64,000 nucleotides of DNA. Source: Heterobasidion occidentale (taxonomy: Eukaryota > Basidiomycota > Agaricomycetes > Russulales > Bondarzewiaceae). The stretch is from positions 1,302,001 through 1,366,000 of the forward strand of contig JBCAQO010000008.1 in assembly GCA_039111635.1 (NCBI GenBank), in the 5' to 3' direction. The position numbers and the translations under genes are program-made. The notes beneath the pieces were generated by a model that searched no databases, had not been told where the DNA came from, and worked only from the letters and a program-made list of their open reading frames with translations. Numbering within the stretch: position 1 is the first letter of the stretch; each line of letters begins with the position of its first letter. Positions 37,357 through 45,658 of this stretch are shown one piece after another.

Positions 37357-38978
37357 TAGTTTAGCGTTGTGCCGGACGTCCGTAGTTTTGTGTCTTTGCG
37401 GACGTCGGCTAGTTTATCCTTAAGTCTTCGCGGACTGAGGCTAGTTTATACATAAGTCGTTGCGGACTGCCCTGCTAGTTTAAACCAAGGTCGTTGCGGA
37501 CCTATCTATCTCCCAATGTAGGAGTACCTGTAAACAAGACAGCAGGCGTTTCTGCGCGCCGGAACATCCATCGGCGATGTGCATAGGGCCGTAGACCAGT
37601 TCCTCCTTCTTGACAGGGTTCCCATTGAAGCAAGATGGTGATGGTTTATACTATATCAAACGGGATAACTTATAGAGTTGCCAGAATAGACTTTAGAGCC
37701 TATTTTGACACAACTCACATGGCCCTGTAAATAAAGGGCAGCTCAGTTTATCGTCATGAAGGATGGCAACTAGTTTATAGTCATTGTGGACGTCCGCTAT
37801 TGCCTGGCCTGAACCTCCCAAGCCTCGATAGATTTAATCCTTCGGGGTGAGGGTAGTTTAAGGTCATTTTGGACTAGTTATGGGACAATGAACTTGTCCC
37901 ACAACTACGACTCCTATTGCTTGAAGGAGTAAATAGTTTATCGTCTTTGTGGACTAGATCAACATTGTGGCGTCAACAATGATGTCAATCAACATCTCCT
38001 ATGCTGAAAGGAGTGGTAGTTTAACGTCTTTGCGGACGCAGCAATGCCAAAACATATCTCATGTTTGGACACTGCTCATGACCCTGTAAGGAAAGGGTAA
38101 TCCCAGTTTAACGTCATGGAGGACGTTAAAACCTGAGGCACGATCCCAGTTGCCTCTTGACTGGCCCTTGAAGCGGAACCCTTGCTTCGGACTTCAAGGG
38201 TAGAATGGGCGCGCCATGGAGTAGTTGTGGTCTCGTCGGATGACTGACAACCCGCTCCATGTCCCCAAACCCCTCGCACGGAATTGAACTGTGTCGACCC
38301 CATATTCTTTTACTGTAGGGCGTATGGAATATGGAAGCGCCTTGACCTAGTCGGCAGGGTTCTGCAACGGTAGAGGCCCTCCCTTCCATTGTTTGCCAGA
38401 ATACAACCACGCTCCGAGGGTCTTGGTAGCTTTAACGCCGTTCCGGACGGTAACTAGTTTATTGTCATTGCGGACCAAGCCTTTCGTAGTTTTACATCGT
38501 TGCGGATGTGATTTGTCCGTTTTGGCTACTAGTGGAGTGCGGCCACTATGTACCTGCATCTTAATAGGGCCCCCTAATGCAGAAACGACCCTGTAAAACT
38601 GGAGATCCAAAGTGGGACGTCCAAGACACCTGTCAGACCTTGACAGTGAGGTATGGTCCACCGTTCCCCAATGGTGAACATGCAACACAATTTCCCACCA
38701 AGATTCTTGCATCATTCATAGCTCTTCGGTCTCGCCATGGGACCAAAAAGCCGGCATACCAGTACCAAGGTTATGTTGAATCCTAAGGACCTCCTAATGC
38801 GGAAAGGGTCCTGTAAAACTAGGGATCCAAGCGGGACACCCGATTCGCTTGTCAGAATACCTCTTGACAATGAGAGTGTTAAATGCTTGTCCTGTCTGAG
38901 ACCAGAGGGTTGAAACGCAAATGGTCAGGTACTTCCCCTGTCTTCTTATCTTTTCACAGTTTAACGTCATGCAGGACG
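37357..38978. repeat. About 15 dispersed copies of a short hairpin motif in element A
   Basis: Plus-strand consensus about TAGTTTA-CGTC-TTGCGGACG, starting at 37357, 37383, 37410, 37442, 37476, 37744, 37771, 37854, 37934, 38017, 38104, 38427, 38455, 38487 and 38957. Many can fold: the 38104 copy contains TTTAACGTC, a 6-nt loop and GACGTTAAA, a perfect 9-bp stem. Others keep GTC...GAC around a 5-6-nt loop. The spacing is irregular (26 bp to 470 bp). Other small inverted repeats (ACCCT...AGGGT, GCCC...GGGC) lie between. No protein frame runs through the region. Confidence 0.8.
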
Positions 38979-39182
38979 TACATTCCGGTGTCCTGTGCGT
39001 GAAACCGGTACCTGTGGTGCGGAGGGTCCTTTCCTCTCCGTCACCGTTTAGAGGCAAGGGGTTCCTCAACTCCCTTGTCTAATATCCTCCGCCAATATCC
39101 CTGTAATCCCTGTATCCTTCGTCTGGCCTATAGTAGGGGTCAATGTCGTCGTAATTCCCATCTTCGACCTCATCCCAGGCGT

Positions 39183-40403
39183 CTAGTTCTGCTCGAGTCC
39201 AGGCAGTAGTTCGCTGAGTCGGGCGCTGGCGGATTGGAGGTCTTCTACTAACGCGAGTATGCGTTCTTTCAGGTCGATTATCTCAAGGACGGTTTGGAGT
39301 CGGTGAATCTCTTGGTTGAGTTCTTCAAGGACTGCCTCGCCTGGGCTGGAGGGTTGTCCTCGTCCTCTGGCTCCCTTGTCCCTCGTTCCTCCTGTACCTT
39401 GGAGGATGCTCCTCATTGCTGCCTCCGGCGTCCTGCCCGGTGGATTGTCCTGTCGATGCGGGAGGAAGGGCCTCCCGATCCCTTCGTGCCTGTCGTTGAA
39501 CTGTGGTCCAAACGTATTCTGTCTGGACGGTTGCGTCTCGGCTACTTGTAGCCGGTATCGTTCCACTGGCTTCGTTGTTCCATGGTTGGACGCGGAATGG
39601 GTCAATCCAAACGGGATGGATGTGAGAGGAGTGTACTGTGTCGGTGTCTGAAATGAGGGCGGGTAGGAGTTCCAGATTAGTGAAGGAGGAGAACTCATTG
39701 GGGTGAATGAGTAGGGCATACGCCCCATTATTTCCTCTGGCATACCAGGAGGCGGCTCGATGATCATCTGCATAGGCCAGAAGCCTGACCTGGTTGCTCG
39801 CATCAGCGAGGTGTTGGGGAATGTCGCTGCTCTCGCTTCCTGATTGCCCGCCGAGATAGTGGTGTGCTGGAGCAGCGTGTCTCCTAACCCTTCCAATTTT
39901 CTGGGGTGCAGATTTCTACCACTGGCAGGGGGTCCTCTGGTCCTGGCAGCCAATGCACTCGTCGCTGCTGGTTCTTGTACACCTGCTTCAGCAACTGTAG
40001 GTGATGCCAGGTCCGCAGGGTTTCTTGGTCCTCTTCCGCCTCTCGTTTCCTGCCTTGTGTCTCCTTGAGCCAATGTTGTCGTCGGTCGTGGAGGCGTTGA
40101 TGGAGCAGGTCTTCCTTCTTCTTGGCGTCCCTCATTGTGCTTGTCATGAGCTCTCTCAGGCCAGGGTGAGGCTCGTAAATCCGTTCGATCTTCGACGGCG
40201 AGCATGGCGAGGTGGGTGGAGATTGGTATGGAAACTCCTTCTGGAGTCGCTGGGCGGCTGCTTCGGCTAGGGCGTCTAGTGTCGGGGTTGGCCACAGCCA
40301 GAATGATGTCTGGTGAGGGGTTTCTTGATGGGGAAGAGGTAGTTCCTTCATCGATGAGCATGGCGCGTCCAGGGGAGTAATCAAGGGAGGAGTGGTTGGA
40401 CAT
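39183..40403 (-). CDS. Element A accessory ORF, 406 aa, downstream of integrase
   Basis: Intact open frame between the chromodomain and the hairpin region, although pol of the same element is full of stops. It starts MSNHSSLDYSPGRAMLIDEG. The first 200 residues are low-complexity Pro/Thr/Ser/Arg. The middle has EPPPGMPEEIMGRMPYSFTP and PPSLIWNSYPPSF. The last 60 residues form a leucine-rich coiled coil (EELNQEIHRLQTVLEIIDLK, ERILALVEDLQSASARLSEL). A second frame on the same strand (39884-40384) overlaps its first half and looks at least as protein-like there. No homology to Gag, Pol or Env is recognised. Confidence 0.55.
   Translation of the reverse strand: MSNHSSLDYSPGRAMLIDEGTTSSPSRNPSPDIILAVANPDTRRPSRSSRPATPEGVSIPISTHLAMLAVEDRTDLRASPWPERAHDKHNEGRQEEGRPAPSTPPRPTTTLAQGDTRQETRGGRGPRNPADLASPTVAEAGVQEPAATSALAARTRGPPASGRNLHPRKLEGLGDTLLQHTTISAGNQEARAATFPNTSLMRATRSGFWPMQMIIEPPPGMPEEIMGRMPYSFTPMSSPPSLIWNSYPPSFQTPTQYTPLTSIPFGLTHSASNHGTTKPVERYRLQVAETQPSRQNTFGPQFNDRHEGIGRPFLPHRQDNPPGRTPEAAMRSILQGTGGTRDKGARGRGQPSSPGEAVLEELNQEIHRLQTVLEIIDLKERILALVEDLQSASARLSELLPGLEQN
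39884..40384 (-). CDS. Overlapping second-frame ORF in the element A accessory region
   Basis: 166-codon frame inside the 406-aa ORF. It reads LDALAEAAAQRLQKEF, KIERIYEPHPGLRELMTSTM, RDAKKKEDLLHQRLHDRRQH and KREAEEDQETLRTWHHLQLL, a charged helical composition, and ends VEICTPENWKG. Its charge pattern resembles the C-terminal helical part of the element B accessory ORF. It may be the true start of the accessory protein, with a frameshift into the 406-aa frame at about 39,900, or a real overlapping gene. Confidence 0.4.
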   Translation of the reverse strand: MITPLDAPCSSMKELPLPHQETPHQTSFWLWPTPTLDALAEAAAQRLQKEFPYQSPPTSPCSPSKIERIYEPHPGLRELMTSTMRDAKKKEDLLHQRLHDRRQHWLKETQGRKREAEEDQETLRTWHHLQLLKQVYKNQQRRVHWLPGPEDPLPVVEICTPENWKG

Positions 40404-40447
40404 GCACTAGTGGGAGGATTCTTGCTTTGAAAGGGACAAGACGCCTC

Positions 40448-40822
40448 CTCTTTTATACCTTTCTAAAGCCTAATCGCCGCAGGTCGGGGCTTGTCTGGGT
40501 AGCTTTCGTGAAATTCATGAAGCGCCTCGTCCGCCGTATCCTTGAGGAGGGCAAAGGGTTCCCAGGTGTTATCAGCCTCGAAGTATCCAACCTACTTGAC
40601 AAGGTACTTGGTCCCTCGTCTCTGGCGTCTTGAATCTAGAATGGCCTCCACTTCGTAGTGCTCTTCTTCATTCAAGATTTCTGGGGCAGGTCTGGGGAAG
40701 TTCCTTCCATGGGCCTCTGTCTCATGATATTCTGTGAGTATGGAGGCATGAAATACCGGGTGTATCTTCCACGTTTCAGGTATCTTCAGCCGATAAGCCA
40801 GAGGACCGATTCTTTTGGTCAC
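40448..40822 (-). pseudogene. Element A integrase C-terminus and chromodomain
   Basis: Reads TKRIGPLAYRLKIPETWKIH and PVFHASILTEYHE, the GPY/F-type module. Then comes the chromodomain YEVEAILDSRRQRRGTKYLV, a TAG stop at 40592-40594, and on in the same frame VGYFEADNTWEPF. The stop replaces the Trp of the KWVGY chromodomain motif, a G-to-A change. Chromodomains direct integration to marked chromatin in chromoviruses. Confidence 0.85.
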
Positions 40823-40834
40823 TAAAAAGGGGCC

Positions 40835-41226
40835 ATAGCGCCTAGGTGCCAGCTTGAATTTCGGATGAGTTGTCCGAATGTGGGTTCCTTCTAACCAAAC
40901 TTGGGTCCCTACTTCCCACTATGGAAGTTTTCTGTGCAGGTCCCGGTCCTTGGCGCGCTGCGCTGCTATTTGTAGACTGGCAGCCGCATCTTCTTGGACT
41001 TCCTTGATTAGCTGCAAACGTTCAGTCACTGCGGGCACCTTAGTCTCCAAAGCTGAGTCAACCAAATATGGTGGATTGAACCCGTAAAGGACTTCAAACG
41101 GCGACTTCCCAGTGGCAGAGTGTCTTCGGGTGTTGTGGGAGAATTCTGCAAAGGGGATCAAGTCTACCCAGTTATCTTGATGGTAGTTGCAAAACACTTG
41201 CAGGAATTGTTCGATCTCCTGGTTCA
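40835..41226 (-). pseudogene. Element A integrase, part 3' of the nested insertion
   Basis: Continues the integrase directly at the element B target site: QEIEQFLQVFCNYHQDNWVD, FAEFSHNTRRHSATGKSPFE, LYGFNPPYLVDSALE. A TAG at 40919-40921 stands where the family has Gln (LPQWEVG), then VGTQVWLEGTHIRTTHPKFK and LAPRRYGPF follow. Confidence 0.88.
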
Positions 41227-42059
41227 TGTTAGGTCGGAGACCTATCACGTGCACCGATGCACGAAGGGGTCCCTAGGCTAAACCTCCACTGGTTCGTATA
41301 GTCGTAGACTCCAATGGATGAAGACGATGGATCGTCTTTGGGCTCTTTCGAGGAACTCGGGGTCGCTGTCGGCTTTGTTCTCGAAGAGATTGAGAAGGTG
41401 ATCTTCGAGGTCTTCTCGATGATGAGGAGGAACCGGATGATCTTCTCCTGTCCAACAGATGACACGAGGGGGTGTCCAACTGAGAACGCGGTAGGCAGCT
41501 AGCCCGGTATAGAAGCGGATGAGTAGAGGAGGGGAGGGAAGGGAGACGAGTCCAGTGCTTCGTCAGACCGTGCAAAGAGTTTCTCAGATCTGACAGAGAT
41601 CACGAAGCGTGGGCTAAGAAGGTAGCCAGACGCCGGGTGCAGTGCAGAGATCGAGTGTATTACAGGTGAACGAGCTGAGCTTCTTAGAAGCTCATCTCGG
41701 CTATTTACGTACAGAAGTGTCTAGGGCAGGATCAAGATCTGGTCCGTGCGCTTCTCAGGTACCGAAGTCAACGATCGAGATCCGTAAGCTAGAATGCCTC
41801 ATCGACCTGCCATGTAACCAATATAGTAATCCGAATCACTAATGTCCATCCACATCTTAGATCGATCAAGAACCAGGAACGGGGGTCAGGAACCAATGTC
41901 TGTCCACATCACGAATCAGGAACCAGAAGTCAGCGTTCATGCATCAGCATGTAAATGGTAAGGAGTCATGGAAAACGGTCCGAATCTGCAGCAAGTCCGA
42001 AGCACTTGACCAGCCCATCCTTTCACGTGCGAAGCACGTGTTAGGACACGGTCCTAACA
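41227..42059 (-). repeat. Element B 3' LTR with hairpin-capped ends
   Basis: 833 bp. Two hairpins sit at one end: TAGGTC/GACCTA (41230-41244) and CGTGCA/TGCACG (41248-41263). Two sit at the other: CACGTG/CACGTG (42024-42040) and TTAGGAC/GTCCTAA (42041-42057). The same structures are present in the other LTR. Confidence 0.95.
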
Positions 42060-42069
42060 CTACCCCTCT

Positions 42070-43470
42070 CTATACAAGTCTTCGGCGCTTGGCGGGTGCA
42101 CCGATGGTAGGGGCGGGTCTCCTCAGGTGAACTTCGTCGAAGGTGGGGATGTTCCGAGCGGGGTATCCGGTCCAGTTCACGGTGTCGATTAAATGATCCA
42201 ACGCCTGCTTGTGGTATCCGTATTCTTCAGCCGTCCTATCCATCTGTAGACGAAGGCGCCGGGACTGCATGCGATGCCTGTCATAGTCTTGAAGAAAAGC
42301 CGCGCGCCGTAACGTCCGTTCTCTGGCGAATGCCCGTGATTGGACATCCCACGACGAGATGGCCGGCGCGTCCACATTCCCAGCAGTTACGAGTGGCGGG
42401 GTCGGTGGGTGGAGAAGGCGGGAGAGTAGGCGGGTTAGGCCAGATGTTTTCGGAGTCCAGTGCGTCTGCAGGCCATCCTTCTTCAGTTGCGACAGGAACG
42501 TCCGGCGACTGGGGGGAGGCTTCGTCGACAATGATAGGAGCGGTGATGTCGTCGCCGAGTAGGGGGGGGATGGGGACACAGCAGGGGGTGACGGGGGTGG
42601 TACTGGTAGCGGCCGAAATACCTGGCGATCCCTGACGACTTGTTCGGGGTCGTAAGGGGGACTGGTGGGCCGCATGAATTCGGCGGTCTCTTCGTCGGTG
42701 GGCCGAAAGGGTTCTGCCGCCGGGAGATCGGGTTCGGTGTTGGCCGGGGGATCGACCGTCATGGGTTCCTCAACGTCGATCGGGTGAAACCCCTGTTCCT
42801 GTATATCCGGTTTGGTCATGACCCAGGGCCTAACATTATCCTCCGGGGTGCATCCGCCGGGCCAGTAGCACGCAATGGGGTGAACCCCTCGACTGTTAAG
42901 TGGGAAGGAGTGGGTCGGCAGTAGTCCTTTGGGGACGTACTCTTCGATCTCTAGCCGCGCTCCATTATGCCCCGCGAAGCGGAACCAACGGATCGTGTTC
43001 TCCTTGTAGCGGATTCGAGCGAGTACGTCGAGCCAGGCTTGTATGGTGTGCGTCTGTATGAGGACGGAGCTGGTGGTGAATATTCCTCCCAGTCGGAAGT
43101 TGACCATGTCGTTGCGGATGGCGGCGAGATTGATCAATCCTTTCATACGATAGGAGGTGACGGTGAGGTTAGCGAGGAGGATGGCCTGGGTCTGGTTGAG
43201 TGGTCCAGCGAACACTTGATAGGCTTGCGCCCAGACTGCCTGCTGCAAATAGAAAAGGAAGGCACGAGGGTTCTTCAAGCCAGGCTGGTTTAGAATAATA
43301 GGGGCCTCGTCCTCTGCGAGCATGAGGTGGTAGATGCTATTGTTCGTCGTCAGGTCCTGGTAGAGACGGATGTCGTGAAGGGGATTGGGTATAGCACGGA
43401 TCCGGAAGCGCGGGTTTTCGTTGTGAACGGCAAAGGCCAATGGGGGAATGGCGATGTGTGGGTTCGGCAT
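42070..43470 (-). CDS. Element B accessory ORF, 466 aa, between chromodomain and 3' LTR
   Basis: Intact 466-codon frame of unknown function. It starts MPNPHIAIPPLAFAVHNENP. The folded-looking N-terminal half contains YQDLTTNNSIYHLMLAEDEA, FLFYLQQAVWAQAYQVFAGP, IRWFRFAGHNGARLEIEEYV and HPIACYWPGGCTPEDNVRPW. Then come an acidic/Pro-rich linker and a basic helical C-terminus (RERTLRRAAFLQDYDRHRMQ) ending APAKRRRLV, a possible nuclear localisation signal. The same frame is open and protein-like upstream of the ATG (DDTDSGYDSEDDIPSEGVPV), back to a stop near 43,690. The true start may lie in another frame (MASATTSPHASN near 43,675), with a one-base loss between. Confidence 0.6.
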   Translation of the reverse strand: MPNPHIAIPPLAFAVHNENPRFRIRAIPNPLHDIRLYQDLTTNNSIYHLMLAEDEAPIILNQPGLKNPRAFLFYLQQAVWAQAYQVFAGPLNQTQAILLANLTVTSYRMKGLINLAAIRNDMVNFRLGGIFTTSSVLIQTHTIQAWLDVLARIRYKENTIRWFRFAGHNGARLEIEEYVPKGLLPTHSFPLNSRGVHPIACYWPGGCTPEDNVRPWVMTKPDIQEQGFHPIDVEEPMTVDPPANTEPDLPAAEPFRPTDEETAEFMRPTSPPYDPEQVVRDRQVFRPLPVPPPSPPAVSPSPPYSATTSPLLSLSTKPPPSRRTFLSQLKKDGLQTHWTPKTSGLTRLLSRLLHPPTPPLVTAGNVDAPAISSWDVQSRAFARERTLRRAAFLQDYDRHRMQSRRLRLQMDRTAEEYGYHKQALDHLIDTVNWTGYPARNIPTFDEVHLRRPAPTIGAPAKRRRLV

Positions 43471-43792
43471 TTCAGCCGGGAAACGGGGAATAACGAACTC
43501 CGTAAGGGGGTCGGCAACTGGGACGCCTTCCGACGGGATGTCGTCCTCACTGTCGTAACCCGAATCTGTGTCATCAATGAGCGTGGGTGTGGTAGTGGGC
43601 GGAGAGATGGTACGGAGGATGAAGGGTTGGGGGAGGAGGTGTTGGAGGCGTGAGGAGAAGTGGTAGCGGAAGCCATTCTGATGTTACTGAGAATGTAGCG
43701 GGGGGAGCTGTGTAAGAAAAGGTGTGCGGGGGCAAGGGACATTCGAGTTGTAGCTGGGATGCTGAGGAATGTTTCCGTCCGATGCAGGGTTT

Positions 43793-43957
43793 TTATACGA
43801 TGGAGGAGACGCCAATGGTGGCAGCAGCGTGAAGGGATCCGAGGACAAGGGCGATGGCGATGGAGACAGCGGTGAGAGCAAGAGTCGCGACGACGGTATA
43901 AACGGCTACTGTGGATAGAGTGGGGTCGAAAGGGGTCATAGTCGTTTGCCTGGCCAT
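43793..43957 (-). CDS. Element B small membrane-protein ORF, 54 aa
   Basis: Starts MARQTTMTPFDPTLSTVAVY and continues as one long hydrophobic segment (VVATLALTAVSIAIALVLGS) to the stop. A single transmembrane helix is expected. It sits between the integrase and the 466-aa accessory ORF. The same frame is open further upstream to a TAA at 44012-44014. Confidence 0.4.
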   Translation of the reverse strand: MARQTTMTPFDPTLSTVAVYTVVATLALTAVSIAIALVLGSLHAAATIGVSSIV

Positions 43958-44011
43958 GCCAATCCTCGGTTGGTCTGCTTTTGTAGCTCCTGGTATGCTT
44001 GAGTCCGCCAA

Positions 44012-44320
44012 TTAGAGTTGTCCGATCGTTTCTGCTGCAGCTTTGATCGAGACGAATCTATATTGGGCTTTTGGCTGCGCTTCTCGATCGTTGATCACCG
44101 GTGGTGGCACTTTTGATCGAGGAACCAGGGGTGGTCTCTTTAGCTGCATCATTCGTTTGTTGATCTCTTCCATGATCTGGGGGATAGCCAATCCTGTAGC
44201 GAGAAGCTTCTTTCCGATCGGATGCTTCTCGAGCTTCTTTCTGATTTGATCTTCTTCGGCTACTCTGTTGAGTTCTAATTCGATCACCAGGGCCAGAATG
44301 GAGGTTCCATTCCTTTGACT
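44012..44320 (-). CDS. Element B helical ORF overlapping the end of integrase
   Basis: Frame reading SILALVIELELNRVAEEDQI, RKKLEKHPIGKKLLATGLAI, PQIMEEINKRMMQLKRPPLV and ending AAAETIGQL. It is strongly helical and charged. It has no early ATG, so expression would need frameshifting or reinitiation. It could also be a broken N-terminal part of the membrane ORF that follows in the same frame. Confidence 0.35.
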   Translation of the reverse strand, partial: SQRNGTSILALVIELELNRVAEEDQIRKKLEKHPIGKKLLATGLAIPQIMEEINKRMMQLKRPPLVPRSKVPPPVINDREAQPKAQYRFVSIKAAAETIGQL

Positions 44321-45658
44321 GCTCGAGGGTGCCGGCGGTAGAAGTCCTTTATGGCTTCTTGTGCGTTAGTGACGTTTGCCGCGGCTTCCAAGAGTTGTCC
44401 GATTCCGGGTAGCCCTTCCATTTGATCAGGTATTGCAGGATCTTCCATCGTCCGAAGCGCCTAGCTCCGACAATGGCTTTGACTTCGAATTCTTCTTGCC
44501 CTTCGATCAGGTCCGGAGCCGGTTTAGGGTAGTTCGGGCCATAGACTTCGTTCTCCTTGTAGGGCGTGAGTCGACTAGCATGGAAGACGTCGTGAATGCG
44601 CTTCCAGCTGTTGGGCAGTTTCAACCTGAAGTTGACATTTCCTATGGTGTCGGTGATTTCAAATGGCCCAAAGCGTTTGGGTCTCAGTTTCTCTGATGGG
44701 TGATGGTGTGGATGTTCTTCCCATCGAGCCATACTTGATCTCCTTTCTTGAAAGGCGGCAGGTCCGTTCCAAAACGGTCGTGCTGTATCCTCATGGCTTC
44801 GGCTGCTATTTCGAGGCTGGCTTGTGCTTCCTTCCTAGCACGTTGCAGAGCTTCGAGGCGAGCGTCGGCGGTGGGGACATTCGTGTTTCCGATGATGGCT
44901 GGGTAAGCCCGTGGTTGATATCCATGGAGAAGTTCAAATGGTGACTTCTGCGTGGCTGAGTGCTGATGGGTGTTGTGGGCGTATTCCGCGTAGGGGATTA
45001 GTCCGGCCCAATCGTCCTGTGAAGAGCTGCAAAATGCTCTTAGGTATTGTTCCAATTCCTGATTCATTCGTTCAGTAGCGCCATCCGTCTGTGGGTGATA
45101 GGCTGTGCTTAAAGCGGATTTGATTCCTAATTCTTTGAGCAGGGCTTGCGCTACTTTTGATGCGAATTGAGTTCCTCTATCCGATATAATTTTATCTGGC
45201 AGTCCATAGCGTCTCCAGGTGTTTTCTAGCAAGATTTTGGCCGTTCCATCAGAGTCGATGGTTTTCAGGCATGGAGTTATTACTGCGGTTTTGGTGAATC
45301 GATCGGTTACTACATGTAGCGAGTCGTATCCGTTTGATTCTGGTAGATCTGTAATAAAATCCATGGTTATTGTTCCGAAGGGTCGATCTGGAATTTCTGT
45401 TGGTTGTAATGGTACCATGGTGGGATGTGTGTCGTTCTTGGTGGATTGACAGATAGCGCATCCTTCCACATATTGGTGAACTGTGTTTGATATTCCTGGC
45501 CAAGTAAATTCCTGTCCGACTAAGGCTAGAGTTCTTTGTCCTGGATGTCCTGCTGCTAGATTGTCATGGTTTAGTTTGATGATGTCTTGACAAAGTTGTT
45601 CGTTCCGAGGAACATATATTTTTCCTCGTGAAGGACCAATCCTTCTTCTTCGTTCCAT
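44305..45658 (-). pseudogene. Element B integrase and chromodomain (one-base frameshift near the end)
   Basis: Zinc-binding start HDNLAAGHPGQRTLALVGQE and GCAICQSTK. The catalytic core has DFITDLPESNGYDSLHVVTD, IISDRGTQFASKVAQALLKE and TAYHPQTDGATERMNQELEQ (DDE triad visible). GPY/F region: PKRFGPFEITDTIGNVNFRL. The chromodomain is FEVKAIVGARRFGRWKILQY, LIKWKGYPESDNSW. At about 44388 one G of a TGGGAAGCC run is missing; in the other frame the protein continues ANVTNAQEAIKDFYRRHPRA and ends PPFWPW at about 44305. Confidence 0.92.

Noticed and set aside
37357..38978. CRISPR-like array
   Set aside because: Copies are degenerate, spacing is irregular and the sequence lies in a eukaryotic retrotransposon.
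42070..43470. Envelope glycoprotein in element B
   Set aside because: The position fits, but the frame has no signal peptide, no fusion peptide, no C-terminal membrane anchor, and ends in a basic tail.
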